A program made the position numbers and the translations under genes. From Pacificoceanicola sp049803835 (GTDB lineage Bacteria > Pseudomonadota > Alphaproteobacteria > Rhodobacterales > Rhodobacteraceae): 64,000 nt of DNA. The notes under the pieces were generated by a model. It searched no databases, was not told where the DNA came from, and was given only the letters and a program-made list of their open reading frames with translations. This document shows positions 46,915 through 55,737 of this stretch, piece after piece (position 1 is the stretch's first letter; each line of letters starts with the position of its first letter). The DNA lies in the NCBI RefSeq assembly GCF_049803835.1, contig NZ_JBNAGK010000007.1, forward strand, positions 186,001 to 250,000, read 5' to 3'.

Positions 46915-47999
46915 GGGGCCACCGCGAAGGCGTTGCCCTGCGCGCCGGACCAGCCCACATGCACCCGGTCGCCGCGTTTCAGCGTGGCGTATTCACCGGA
47001 CTGGGGCAGGGTGACTTCGATCACCTCGCCGGCGTCGTCGGTCACCTGCACCCGGCTGGCCGCGCCGTTGAAGAGGATCTCGGACACGGCCCCTTCGAGC
47101 AGGTTGTCGAAGGCGGAGAGCTGGGACGCGTCCCCGGCGATGCGAATGGACTCAGGCCGGACAAAGACCTGCGCCCGGTCGCCGGGGGTCAGGCCCCTTG
47201 CCGCGCCGGTCATGGTCAGCCCGCTGTCCGTGCGCAGCGAGAGCCGGTCGCCCTCGACCCGCTCGACCACGCCCTGCCACTTGTTCGCCTCGCCGATGAA
47301 CCCGGCGACAAAGGGCGTTTCGGGGCGGTAGTAGAGGTCTTGCCCGGTGCCGACCTGCTCGAAGCGGCCATTGTTCATCACCGCGATCTGATCGGACATG
47401 ACGAGGGCTTCGGACTGGTCGTGGGTGATGTAGACGAAGGTGGTGTCGAAGGCCGCCTGCAGTGCCTTAAGCTCGACTTTCATATGCTCGCGCAGTTTCA
47501 GGTCCAGCGCCCCGAGCGGTTCGTCCAGCAAGAGCACATCCGGCTCCAGCACCATGCAGCGGGCGATGGCGACGCGTTGTTTCTGGCCGCCGGACAGCTC
47601 CGTCACCTTACGATGGCCGATCCCCGGCAGGCCGATCCGCTCCAGTGCCTCGCCAACCTTGGTGGAAATCTCCGCCTTCGCCATGCCCCGGCGGCGCAGC
47701 CCGTAGCCGATGTTCTCGGCAATGGTCATCATCGGAAAGAGCGCGAGATGCTGGAACACCATGTTGACCGGACGTTTGTTCGGCGGCACGTCCAGCACGG
47801 ACTTGCCCTTGATGCGAATGTCGCCCGAGGTCGGCTCGAGAAAACCGGCGATCATGCGCATGATCGTCGTCTTGCCACAGCCGGAGGGGCCAAGGATGGA
47901 AAAGAACGTCCCCGGTGGAACGGTGAAATTCACCGCATCCACGGCGGTGTGATCGCCGAACCGGCGGGTGAGGTCGAGACAGGCGAGATCGGGAGTCAT
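46911..47999 (-). CDS. PotA-like ABC ATP-binding protein
   Basis: ATPase of the importer, 362 residues. Walker A GPSGCGKTT near residue 38, signature LSGGQKQRVAIARC near 133, Walker B LLLDEPLGALD near 155, switch THDQSEAL, and a C-terminal TOBE_2 domain (VFVRPESIRIAGD near 280). All catalytic residues look intact, so this should be an active importer ATPase. Confidence 0.92.
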   Translation of the reverse strand: MTPDLACLDLTRRFGDHTAVDAVNFTVPPGTFFSILGPSGCGKTTIMRMIAGFLEPTSGDIRIKGKSVLDVPPNKRPVNMVFQHLALFPMMTIAENIGYGLRRRGMAKAEISTKVGEALERIGLPGIGHRKVTELSGGQKQRVAIARCMVLEPDVLLLDEPLGALDLKLREHMKVELKALQAAFDTTFVYITHDQSEALVMSDQIAVMNNGRFEQVGTGQDLYYRPETPFVAGFIGEANKWQGVVERVEGDRLSLRTDSGLTMTGAARGLTPGDRAQVFVRPESIRIAGDASQLSAFDNLLEGAVSEILFNGAASRVQVTDDAGEVIEVTLPQSGEYATLKRGDRVHVGWSGAQGNAFAVAP

Positions 48000-48023
48000 G
48001 GGGGGCTTTCGTCAAATGGTCTT

Positions 48024-48054
48024 GGGCGGCACCCGGAAGGCCCGGATGCCGCCC
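48024..48054 (-). terminator. Stem-loop between binding protein and ATPase genes
   Basis: GGGCGGCA / TGCCGCCC arms extend inward through CCGG/CCGG after one C-A mismatch, 20 bases beyond the binding-protein stop and 25 before the ATPase start. Probably an attenuator or RNA-stabilising element. Confidence 0.6.
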
Positions 48055-48073
48055 TGGTCAGGTCAGGAAGCGA

Positions 48074-49132
48074 TCAGTTCGCCGCCTGCACGCGGTCGAG
48101 AACGCCGCCCTCGATCTGCTCGAGGCCCGCGGGCACCGGCGGATACCATTTGATGTTGTCGACGGCTTCGGGCGGGAAGCTGGCCTGATACTTGGCCTTG
48201 AGCGCGTCCTCGGCAAACTCGTCCGCGCCCTTGGAGGCGGTGAAGTTGCCCGCCGCTGCGGTGATCTTCGCCGCGATTTCCGGCTGCATCACGAAATTGA
48301 TCCAGTCATAGGCCGCATCATCCGCCTGACCCTTGGCGGGCAGAACGAAGGTGTCGATCCAGCCAAGCGCACCGGACGCGGGCGCGACGAAGGTGATGTC
48401 CTTGTTGTCGTCGTTCAGCTTCCAGCCGCCGGTGTCCCAGGCCATGGAGGCGGTCACTTCGCCGGAGCGCACGAGGTTCATCAGCTCGTCACCGCCGCCC
48501 CAGTAGGCTTTGACGTTGGCCTTGCATTCGATCAGCTTGGCTTCGACCTTTTCCATGATCTCGGTGTATTTCGCCTCGTCGCCATAGGCCGCGAAGGGGT
48601 CTTCGCCCATGGCAAAGGCAAAGCCGATCAGGGTCGGGCGCTTCAGGCGGTAGGAAACCTTGCCCGCCACTTCCGGCGCGCAGAGGTCGGTGTAATCCTT
48701 GACCGAGCCCGCTTCGGCGGTGTTCACCACCAGGCCGGAGGTGCCCCAGACGTGCGGGACGCCATAGACCTCGCCATCGACGGTGGTGTTCTTCATCGTC
48801 GCTTCGAGCATCGACGGAATGAAGAGATCCTTGTTCAGCTTCGAGACGTCGATGGGCTTGTAGATGCCGAATTCCTGCTGCGGGCCCATGATGCGGTCCT
48901 GCGACGGCTGGGCGAGGTCAAAGCCGCCGCCGCCGGTGGCGCGCAGCTTGGCGATCATCTCTTCGTTGTTGGATTTCGTCACTTCCACGGTGTGGCCGGT
49001 CTGTTCCTCGAACATCTGCACCACGTCATCGGGCGCATAGCCGCCCCAGGTCAGCAGGCGCAGCGTGTCCGCCTGCGCGGCGCCGGTCAGGGTGGCCAGC
49101 AGGGTCGTGGTCAGAAGGAAAGTTCTGGTCAT
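48074..49132 (-). CDS. PotD/PotF-like substrate-binding protein
   Basis: Periplasmic binding protein of the spermidine/putrescine family, 352 residues, with signal peptide FLLTTTLLATLTGAAQA. Motifs include LLTWGGYAPDDVVQMFEEQTG near residue 26, VPHVWGTSGL near 125 and AMAWDTGGW near 228. Family members also bind non-polyamine ligands. A RutR-consensus palindrome at its promoter hints at pyrimidine- or nitrogen-linked control, so a polyamine ligand should not be assumed. Confidence 0.9.
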   Translation of the reverse strand: MTRTFLLTTTLLATLTGAAQADTLRLLTWGGYAPDDVVQMFEEQTGHTVEVTKSNNEEMIAKLRATGGGGFDLAQPSQDRIMGPQQEFGIYKPIDVSKLNKDLFIPSMLEATMKNTTVDGEVYGVPHVWGTSGLVVNTAEAGSVKDYTDLCAPEVAGKVSYRLKRPTLIGFAFAMGEDPFAAYGDEAKYTEIMEKVEAKLIECKANVKAYWGGGDELMNLVRSGEVTASMAWDTGGWKLNDDNKDITFVAPASGALGWIDTFVLPAKGQADDAAYDWINFVMQPEIAAKITAAAGNFTASKGADEFAEDALKAKYQASFPPEAVDNIKWYPPVPAGLEQIEGGVLDRVQAAN

Positions 49133-49181
49133 GGTTGATCCTCTCTGTCGGTTTTTGTGATTCCGGTCAGAATGCGCTCAG

Positions 49182-49197
49182 TTGACCATTTGGTCAA
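49182..49197. promoter_or_regulatory. RutR-like palindrome at importer promoter
   Basis: TTGACCATTTGGTCAA matches exactly the E. coli RutR consensus TTGACCA-N2-TGGTCAA (7+7 arms). It sits 50 bases upstream of the binding-protein start. On the minus strand its TTGACC could serve as the -35, with CATTCT 17 bases on as a weak -10, so binding would block the promoter. No rutR gene is in the window; another TetR or GntR protein could be the user. Confidence 0.7.
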
Positions 49198-49269
49198 ATT
49201 CTTCCGGAGCCATCGCGCCGCTTATGTCCCGGGTTTGCGACAGTTGCGTGAAGGCGCGGCGGTGCCCGG

Positions 49270-49986
49270 TCAGGACCGCGCCGATTTCCAGCGCTCGAAG
49301 TCGCGTTGCGCGGTCTCAAGCGTTTCGACGTTCAACGTCCGGGTCACCAGCGCCCGGTTCAGCGCACGCACCCGCTTGTTGATCGGAGCGTCCGGGTCCG
49401 CATCGTCCTCCACGCCGAGCTTCTCGTAGAGCGAGAGCAGGCGGTTCTGCACGGTCCGCAGCGACATGCCCCTCCGCTCGGCGATCAGCCGGTCCTGCAG
49501 GCCGAGGGCGAGGTCGAGCAGGACGGCGAACTCGCTGTCGTCCAGCGTCGTGCGGGGGGAGGCGACGCGGCGTTGCAGGCGGTGGATCTCGCGGTCCACC
49601 ATGATCTGCCCTTCCACGAGCACCGCCCGGAGCGCCAGTTTGAGCCTGTCGCGCGGGGCGGTCTTGAGCAGGTAGCCATAGGCGCTGTCTTCCGGCACGA
49701 TGGCCGAGATGCCGCGCAGGTAAGCCTCGTCAGCATAGTTGGACCAGAACAGGATGCGCGTCTCCGGCCGTTCGCTCCAGAGCGTGCGGGCCGCCTCGAT
49801 GCCGTTGCGGGTGGACATGCGCAGGTCCATGACCACGGCGTCGATGGCGAGCGCCCGCGCCTCGTTCTCCGCCTCCTCGCCGTTCACCGCATGGAATATT
49901 TCCGTGACCTCGGGCAGCGTCTCGGCCAGAACGTCTTCCATGTAGGAGGCGTGGAACTGGTCGTCTTCGACAAGCAGCACCCTCAT
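49270..49986 (-). CDS. LuxR/NarL-type response regulator
   Basis: Two-component response regulator, 238 residues. Receiver: acidic pair VEDDQ at residues 6-9, phospho-acceptor Asp in VVMDLRM near 54, Lys in LLKTAPRD near 108. The C-terminal HTH reads LQDRLIAERRGMSLRTVQNRLLSLYEKLGV near 163-192 (the usual TNKEIA is LQDRLIA). A further ~35 residues follow the HTH, longer than typical NarL proteins. It is co-transcribed with the kinase (4-base overlap). Confidence 0.88.
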   Translation of the reverse strand: MRVLLVEDDQFHASYMEDVLAETLPEVTEIFHAVNGEEAENEARALAIDAVVMDLRMSTRNGIEAARTLWSERPETRILFWSNYADEAYLRGISAIVPEDSAYGYLLKTAPRDRLKLALRAVLVEGQIMVDREIHRLQRRVASPRTTLDDSEFAVLLDLALGLQDRLIAERRGMSLRTVQNRLLSLYEKLGVEDDADPDAPINKRVRALNRALVTRTLNVETLETAQRDFERWKSARS

Positions 49987-51152
49987 GCCACGGCCCTCAG
50001 CGTCACGCGCACCACGGTGCCCTGTTCAGCCAGCACGTCGAGCCGTGCCGAGATGAGCCGCGCCCGGGTGCGCATGTGCAGAAGCCCCGATTGCCGCGCA
50101 GGGCTGGCCGGGATGCCGCAACCGTCGTCCCGGATGGTGACGGTCAGAGTGGTGGGTGAGGGCTGGTCCACGGTTACGTCGATGCTCTGTGCCCCGGCGT
50201 GGCGGGTGGCGTTGTTGATCGCCTCCTGCGCGATGTGGAAGAGCGCGGTGCGCACGGTGGGGTCGAGCCGGTCCGGGCCGCCTTCGGTCAGGTCGACCAC
50301 GGACAGCCGGGGGCCATCCTCGCCCGCCGCGCGTTCGAGGTGAACCCGGACCGCGTGGGCAAAACCGAACAGGTCCAGAAGTGTCGGCACGGCGGTGTCG
50401 ATGATCCGGCGCAAGTCGTCGATGGTCTCGCTCAGACGCCCGGCGATGGCCTCGCGGGGCAGGGGAGTCTCGGCGGTCACCTCGCGCAGAAGCCGGGAGA
50501 GATCTGCCAGGGTCTGGTCGTGCAGCCCCATGCCGATGCGCTGGCGCTCCTGATCCATTGCCCGCGTCAGCTCCAGCGCTCCGCGCCGCAGACCCTCGTC
50601 GCTGGCGGCCGCGCCGTGCGGCGCGCGCCGGGCGCGGTCGGCACGGTGCAGGATATGGAACCACGGCGCGAGAATGGCGGCGATCTGCCGGGCCAGGGCC
50701 ACGGTTCGGCCGTCGTAGAGCCCCAGCCCCGAATGCGACAGGTTCAGCGTGCCGATGGTTCGCCCCTTGACGCGCAACAGCACGTTCACCCGGCTGCGCA
50801 GCCGGTGGTTGACGATCGGCTCGCTGGTGGCGCCGGGGAAGGTGTAGCGCGGGTCCTGCGTCGCATCGTCGCTCAGCATCACGTCGCAACGCCCGAGCAG
50901 CAGGTCGCGGATCGGGGAAAAGTCGATGCGCGTCGAGGCTCGGGACCAGCGGGTGCGGATGCCGACCTCGTGGCTGACCACCCAGCCGGGCCGGTCCAGA
51001 AGGCAGATGTCGCAATGCGTGAAGGGGACAATGCGCGCGATGTCCTCCGCCACCGCGTCCAGGGCGGCGCTGATGTCGGTCACCTCCGCCAGATGTCCGG
51101 CAATGGACAGCATCAGAGCGTCGGTGCGCTCGTCCGGTCGCGTGTCAGCCAT
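49983..51152 (-). CDS. GAF-domain NarX/DesK-type histidine kinase
   Basis: Soluble sensor kinase of 389 residues without membrane segments, so it senses an internal or diffusible signal. An N-terminal GAF domain spans ~15-170. The HisKA_3 dimerisation/phospho region is RQRIGMGLHDQTLADLSRLL near 225 (His in LHDQ), and the HATPase_c domain has AQEAINNATRHA (N-box), IRDDGCGI and GLLHMRTRARLI. The start is at 51152, preceded by GGAGGAGAC; a longer frame upstream is unsupported. It is divergent from a sugar-type importer, the likely target. Confidence 0.88.
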   Translation of the reverse strand: MADTRPDERTDALMLSIAGHLAEVTDISAALDAVAEDIARIVPFTHCDICLLDRPGWVVSHEVGIRTRWSRASTRIDFSPIRDLLLGRCDVMLSDDATQDPRYTFPGATSEPIVNHRLRSRVNVLLRVKGRTIGTLNLSHSGLGLYDGRTVALARQIAAILAPWFHILHRADRARRAPHGAAASDEGLRRGALELTRAMDQERQRIGMGLHDQTLADLSRLLREVTAETPLPREAIAGRLSETIDDLRRIIDTAVPTLLDLFGFAHAVRVHLERAAGEDGPRLSVVDLTEGGPDRLDPTVRTALFHIAQEAINNATRHAGAQSIDVTVDQPSPTTLTVTIRDDGCGIPASPARQSGLLHMRTRARLISARLDVLAEQGTVVRVTLRAVA

Positions 51153-51243
51153 GTCTCCTCCCTGGCCACGCGCCCGCTCTGGCGGCGGTGGATGCGTGGT
51201 CCCGCAACTGTGCGCTCCGCAGGGCCAAAAGAAAACACCAGAA

Positions 51244-51283
51244 CCCGCAGGAATCTTGCGGGAACCCGCAAAAAGTCTGCGGG
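51244..51283. promoter_or_regulatory. Two identical dyads CCCGCA-N7-TGCGGG
   Basis: Site 1 is at 51244-51262, site 2 at 51265-51283. Arms and spacer length are identical while the 7 spacer bases differ, and start-to-start distance is 21 bases (two helical turns). They lie in the 241-base region between the kinase gene and the importer. Response-regulator dimers binding side by side is the natural reading. Confidence 0.75.
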
Positions 51284-51393
51284 TGGTATCCTTTACAGGT
51301 GGCAAAGGCCCGGCCACCATCCGCCTTGTTCGTGCCCGTCCCCGACCGGCGCGGATCACCGATAAAGAGCGCCCAGGGCGCAGGGAGGAAAAC

Positions 51394-52413
51394 ATGAAGA
51401 CGTTACTGATGGGCGCGGCAACGCTGTCCCTCGTGGCGGGCGCCGTGCAGGCTGGCTCGCATCTTTCGGCGACCTCGGACAAGCGGATCGCCCTGTCGAA
51501 CAATTACGCGGGCAACTCGTGGCGGCAGGCCATGCTGCAGACCTACGAGGAGACGGCAAAGCAGGCGGTGGACGAGGGCGTGGTGGCTGCCGCCGATGCC
51601 TTCACCACTTCGGAGAACCAGGCCACGGAGCAGGCCGCGCAGATCCAGAACATGATCCTGCAGGGCTACGACGCCATCGTGTTGAACGCCGCCTCTCCGA
51701 CCGCCCTGAACGGCGCGGTGAAGGAAGCCTGCGACGCGGGCATCATCGTGGTCAGCTTCGACGGCATCGTCAACGAGCCCTGCGCCTGGCGCATCGCGGT
51801 GGATTTCGCCGCCATGGGCAAGGAAGAGGTGGATTACCTCGCGGGTCGCTTGCCGGATGGCGGCAAGCTGCTGGAAATCCGCGGCCTTGCCGGGGTCTTC
51901 GTCGATGACGAGATTTCCAAGGGCATCCATGAGGGTGTGGCAGAGCACTCCCAGTTCGAGATCGTCGGCTCCGTGCATGGCGACTGGGCGCAGGACGTGG
52001 CGCAGAAGGCCGTTGCCGGCGTGCTGCCCTCGCTGCCCGAGGTGGTCGGTGTCGTGACCCAAGGCGGCGACGGCTATGGCGCCGCGCAGGCCTTTGCCGC
52101 GGCTGGGCGTCCGACGCCGCTGATCGTGCTGGGCAACCGTCAGGACGAGCTGAAATGGTGGGCCGAGCAGCGTGACGCCAACGGCTACGAGACGATGTCG
52201 TTGTCGATTGCGCCGGGCGTGGCTTCGCTGGCCTTCTGGGTCGCGCAGCAGATCCTCGCCGGTGAAGAGGTGCCGAAGGACCTGACCGTGCCGTTCCTGA
52301 AGATCACGCAGGATGGCCTCGACGAGGCGCTGGCCACCACGCCGGAAGGCTCCGTCGCCAACGTGTCCTATGCGCTGGAAGATGCGCAGGCGGTCATCGC
52401 CGACGCGAAGTAA
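51394..52413 (+). CDS. Sugar-type ABC substrate-binding protein
   Basis: Periplasmic binding protein of the RbsB/XylF type (Peripla_BP_4), 339 residues, signal peptide MKTLLMGAATLSLVAGAVQA. Motifs: LSNNYAGNSWRQAMLQTYEE near residue 29, DAIVLNAASPTALNGAVKEACDAGI near 92, VVTQGGDGYGAAQA near 212. The binding-site tryptophans and cysteines differ from ribose or xylose receptors, so the ligand is open. It starts behind GGGAGGAAAAC; a strong stem-loop follows. Confidence 0.88.
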   Translation: MKTLLMGAATLSLVAGAVQAGSHLSATSDKRIALSNNYAGNSWRQAMLQTYEETAKQAVDEGVVAAADAFTTSENQATEQAAQIQNMILQGYDAIVLNAASPTALNGAVKEACDAGIIVVSFDGIVNEPCAWRIAVDFAAMGKEEVDYLAGRLPDGGKLLEIRGLAGVFVDDEISKGIHEGVAEHSQFEIVGSVHGDWAQDVAQKAVAGVLPSLPEVVGVVTQGGDGYGAAQAFAAAGRPTPLIVLGNRQDELKWWAEQRDANGYETMSLSIAPGVASLAFWVAQQILAGEEVPKDLTVPFLKITQDGLDEALATTPEGSVANVSYALEDAQAVIADAK

Positions 52414-52419
52414 CTGTTC

Positions 52420-52450
52420 CACCCCGCGCCTGTCGAACCGGCGCGGGGTG
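52420..52450 (+). terminator. Stem-loop after the binding-protein gene
   Basis: Perfect 11-base arms CACCCCGCGCC / GGCGCGGGGTG with a 9-base loop, beginning 7 bases after the stop and 23 bases before the ATPase start. The likely role is attenuation that leaves binding protein in excess. Confidence 0.65.
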
Positions 52451-52472
52451 CCCTTTCTGACGCGGAACAGGC

Positions 52473-53882
52473 ATGAACGATCTACAGACGACGGCCGTGG
52501 TCAGCCTGACCGCGGCGGCAAAGCATTTCGGCCCGGTCAAGGCGCTGGACGGGGTGTCGCTGGCGGTGACGCCGGGCGAATGCCTCGGCCTCGTGGGCCA
52601 CAACGGCGCGGGCAAGTCGACGCTGGTGAACCTGATCAACGGCACCTTCGGGCCGTCCTCGGGCGAGGTTGCGTTTCCGCTTGGCCGGGAGGGCGTGCGC
52701 TCGGTCTTTCAGGAACTCTCGCTCTGTCCGAACCTGACCGTGGCGGAGAATCTCGCCATGGCGCATCCGGCGCTGAAGGGCATCGGCTGGCGCCGTCCGG
52801 CGCGGGCGGAGATCGGTGCGGCGCTCGACAGCGTGTTTCCCGGCCACGGCATCGACACCGATGCGGAGGTGGACACGCTCAGCATCGCGGAGCGGCAGAT
52901 GGTGGAGATCGCCATCGGCTTTGCCCCCCGGGGCGGCGCGGCGCGTCTGGTGATCCTCGACGAGCCGACGTCGTCGCTCGATGCCGGAATAGCGCGGCAA
53001 CTGCTGAGCCATGTGCGGGCGTTCTGCGCCGCGGGCGGGGCGGTGATCTTCATTTCCCACATGCTGGGCGAGATTTTCGACGTGTCGAGCCGGATCGTCG
53101 TCCTCAAGGACGGCAAGGTCGTCGCGGACCGCCCCGCAGAGGCGTTTACCCGGCAGGGGCTGGTGGATGCCATGGGCCATGTCGCCAGCGAGGCCGCGAC
53201 GCGGCAGGCGGCGCGGGCGACGATCGGCGATGTCGTGATCCGGGCCGAAGGTCTGGAGGCGCGGCGCGGCGAGGTGGTCGGCCTTTCGGGGCTGGCCGGG
53301 CACGGGCAGGCGGCGGCGCTGGCGCGGCTCTACCTCGCGCAGACCTCCGACTGGCGGGCGGGCAGGGCGGCAAAGGCGGTCTTCGTTGCCGGGGACCGGC
53401 CCCGCGACGGCGTGCTGCCGCTGTGGTCGATCCTGCGCAACATTTCGATCTCCGTGCTTGGACGTGATGCCACGCGCGGCCTTGTGGACCGTGCCGCCGA
53501 GCGCCGCCTTGCAGAAGACTGGAAGACGCGCATCGGCATCCGCACGGACGATCTGACCAATCCCATCCTCTCCCTCTCCGGCGGCAATCAGCAGAAGGTG
53601 CTCTTTGCCCGTGCGCTGGCCTCCGATGCTCCGGTTGTCGTCATGGACGATCCGATGCGCGGCGTCGATGTGGGCACGAAGCAGGACGTCTATGCCATGA
53701 TCCGTGCCGAAGCCGCGAAGGGGCGGACCTTCCTGTGGTACTCGACAGAGACCGAGGAAGTCTGCCAGTGCGACCGTGTCTTTGTCTTCCGCAATGGCGA
53801 GATCAGCGCGGAACTGACCGGCGAGGCAATCACCGAGGAGCGCATTCTCGAAGCCTCCTTCGAAATGCAGGAGGCCTCCTGA
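52473..53882 (+). CDS. Sugar-type ABC ATP-binding protein, double domain
   Basis: MglA/RbsA-type fused ATPase, 469 residues, about 30 shorter than usual. Domain 1 is intact: Walker A GHNGAGKST near residue 37, Walker B LVILDEPTSSLD near 166; its signature is SIAERQMVEIA. Domain 2 has a degenerate Walker A (GLAGHGQAAAL near 272, no Lys), a good signature LSGGNQQKVLFARAL near 370, and Walker B VVVMDDPMRGVDVG in which the catalytic Glu is Asp. The shortening lies mainly before the second Walker A. Asymmetric sites are usual for this family, but the Glu-to-Asp change is worth noting. Confidence 0.9.
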   Translation: MNDLQTTAVVSLTAAAKHFGPVKALDGVSLAVTPGECLGLVGHNGAGKSTLVNLINGTFGPSSGEVAFPLGREGVRSVFQELSLCPNLTVAENLAMAHPALKGIGWRRPARAEIGAALDSVFPGHGIDTDAEVDTLSIAERQMVEIAIGFAPRGGAARLVILDEPTSSLDAGIARQLLSHVRAFCAAGGAVIFISHMLGEIFDVSSRIVVLKDGKVVADRPAEAFTRQGLVDAMGHVASEAATRQAARATIGDVVIRAEGLEARRGEVVGLSGLAGHGQAAALARLYLAQTSDWRAGRAAKAVFVAGDRPRDGVLPLWSILRNISISVLGRDATRGLVDRAAERRLAEDWKTRIGIRTDDLTNPILSLSGGNQQKVLFARALASDAPVVVMDDPMRGVDVGTKQDVYAMIRAEAAKGRTFLWYSTETEEVCQCDRVFVFRNGEISAELTGEAITEERILEASFEMQEAS

Positions 53883-54805
53883 TGCTCGCCCGGTATCGTA
53901 TCATCCTGCCGGTGATCTCGCTCGCCGTGCTGCTGGCGCTGACCTTCTACATGCAGCCGCGGGCGATGAGCTATTTCGGCCTGAACCTGCTGTTCAACCT
54001 CGCGGTGCCGATCGCGCTGGCCACGATTGCACAGATGATGGTGATCATGGTCAATGACATCGACCTGTCGCTCGGGGCTTTTGTCAGCCTCGTCGCTTGC
54101 GTGACGGCGACCTTCCTCAACGACGCGCCCATGGTCGGGGTGCTGATCCTGCTGGCGCTGATCGCAGCCTATGCGCTGATGGGAGCGGTGATCCATGTAC
54201 TCGACCTGCCAGCCATCGTTGTGACGCTCGGCATGTCCTTCGTCTGGGGCGGGCTGGCGCTGTTCCTGCTGCCGACGCCGGGCGGGGCCTCGCCCGGGTG
54301 GCTGCGGACGCTGATGACCGTCAAGCCGCCGCTGATGCCCATGGCCGTGGTCGCGGCGATCCTGATTGCTGCCGTGACCCATGCCCTGGTGATCCGCTCG
54401 CGGCTCGGCACGCTGCTGCGCGGGGTAGGTGGCAATGCCCGCTCCATCGCGCGGGCGGGCTGGAACCTCACGGTGCTGAAAGCCTCCGCCTATGCGCTCT
54501 CCGGCCTGTTCGGCGTGCTGGCGGGCATGGCGCTGGTCGGGCTGACCACCTCCGCCGATGCCAATATCGCCCTGCGTTACACGCTGCTGAGCATCGCCGG
54601 GGTGATCCTCGGCGGCGGTGAGTTCATCGGCGGAAAGGTCTCGCCCGTGGGGGCGGTCATCGGGGCGCTGACCCTGACCCTCGCCGCCTCCTTCCTGTCC
54701 TTCCTGCGACTCTCGCCGGACTGGCAGATCGGGGCGCAGGGCGCGATCCTGATCCTGGTCCTGACCGCGCGGCTGTTGTTCTCGCGCCGGGGGGTGGCAG
54801 CATGA
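53882..54805 (+). CDS. Sugar-type ABC permease 1
   Basis: RbsC/XylH-type inner-membrane permease (BPD_transp_2), 307 residues, about nine hydrophobic segments. Family motifs: NDIDLSLGAFVSL near residue 58, GVGGNARSIARAGW near 181 and ILGGGEFIGGKVSPVGAVIGA near 241. It starts within the ATPase stop (TGATG). Confidence 0.9.
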   Translation: MLARYRIILPVISLAVLLALTFYMQPRAMSYFGLNLLFNLAVPIALATIAQMMVIMVNDIDLSLGAFVSLVACVTATFLNDAPMVGVLILLALIAAYALMGAVIHVLDLPAIVVTLGMSFVWGGLALFLLPTPGGASPGWLRTLMTVKPPLMPMAVVAAILIAAVTHALVIRSRLGTLLRGVGGNARSIARAGWNLTVLKASAYALSGLFGVLAGMALVGLTTSADANIALRYTLLSIAGVILGGGEFIGGKVSPVGAVIGALTLTLAASFLSFLRLSPDWQIGAQGAILILVLTARLLFSRRGVAA

Positions 54806-55737
54806 GCGGGCCGTTGAAACCCTGGGCCTGGGCCTGGATCGCCGCCGCTCTGGCCTTTGCCGCGACGCTGGCGCTGACCTCCGGGCGGGGGGCGCACGAG
54901 CTGGCCTATGCCGCGCTCAGCTTCGGCGCCTTCGCCGCCATTGTCGGCATGGGGCAGATGCTGGTGATCACCCTCGGGCCGGGCAATGTCGACCTGTCCA
55001 TTCCGGCCTGCATGACCCTCTCCGCCACCCTGGCGCTGAAGGTCATGGGCAGCGATCCCGGCACCGCCATCCTTGGCCTTGCCGTGGCGCTGGCCACCGG
55101 GCTTGGCGTCGGCTGCGCGAACTTCGCGCTGATCTGGCTGCTGCGCTTGCCGCCTATCATCGCCACGCTGGCCGCTTCGCTGATATATCAGTCGCTTGCG
55201 ATCTGGTCCAATCGCGGCCTTCGGATCAAGCCGCCGGAGGGCCTCGCCGATTTCGCCACCGGGCGCTTCCTTGGCGTGCCGAATGTCGCCTGGGTGGCCC
55301 TGGTGCTTGCCGTTGCGGTCTGGGTGCTGCTGGAACGCGCCGTCTGGGGCCGCTGGCTTCTGGCCGCCGGACAGAATGCCCGCGCCGCCCGCCTCGCCGG
55401 GGTCCCGGTGCAGGCCGTCCGCGCCGCGACCTATCTTGGCGTGGCCGTGTTCGCGGCGCTGGCGGGCTACCTGCTGGCCAGCTTCTCAGGCGGCGCGGCG
55501 CTCAACATGGGGGCGGAGTACCTGCTCATGTCCATCGCCGTGGTGGTGATCGGCGGCAGCTCCATCGCCGGGGGCAATTCCAACGTGCCGGGCGTGCTCG
55601 GCGCGGCGTTGTTCATGTTCCTCGTGGTCTCCATGCTCAACAGCTACGGCGCGGGCGCAGGGATCAAGAACGTCCTGACCGGTGCCATCATCATTGCCAT
55701 CGTCATCGCCGCCAGCGCCCGGAGGAGCCGCTCATGA
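54802..55737 (+). CDS. Sugar-type ABC permease 2
   Basis: Second permease, 311 residues, same family: GPGNVDLSIPACMTLSA near residue 57, AAGQNARAARLAGVPVQAVRA near 189, VVIGGSSIAGGNSNVPGVLGA near 248. Two different permeases imply a heterodimeric channel. Overlaps its upstream and downstream genes by 4 bases each. Confidence 0.9.
   Translation: MSGPLKPWAWAWIAAALAFAATLALTSGRGAHELAYAALSFGAFAAIVGMGQMLVITLGPGNVDLSIPACMTLSATLALKVMGSDPGTAILGLAVALATGLGVGCANFALIWLLRLPPIIATLAASLIYQSLAIWSNRGLRIKPPEGLADFATGRFLGVPNVAWVALVLAVAVWVLLERAVWGRWLLAAGQNARAARLAGVPVQAVRAATYLGVAVFAALAGYLLASFSGGAALNMGAEYLLMSIAVVVIGGSSIAGGNSNVPGVLGAALFMFLVVSMLNSYGAGAGIKNVLTGAIIIAIVIAASARRSRS

Noticed and set aside
51290..51340. Possible sigma54 promoter (TGGCA...) upstream of the sugar importer
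   Set aside because: The GC/-12 element does not fit at the required spacing, and the response regulator is of LuxR, not NtrC, type.
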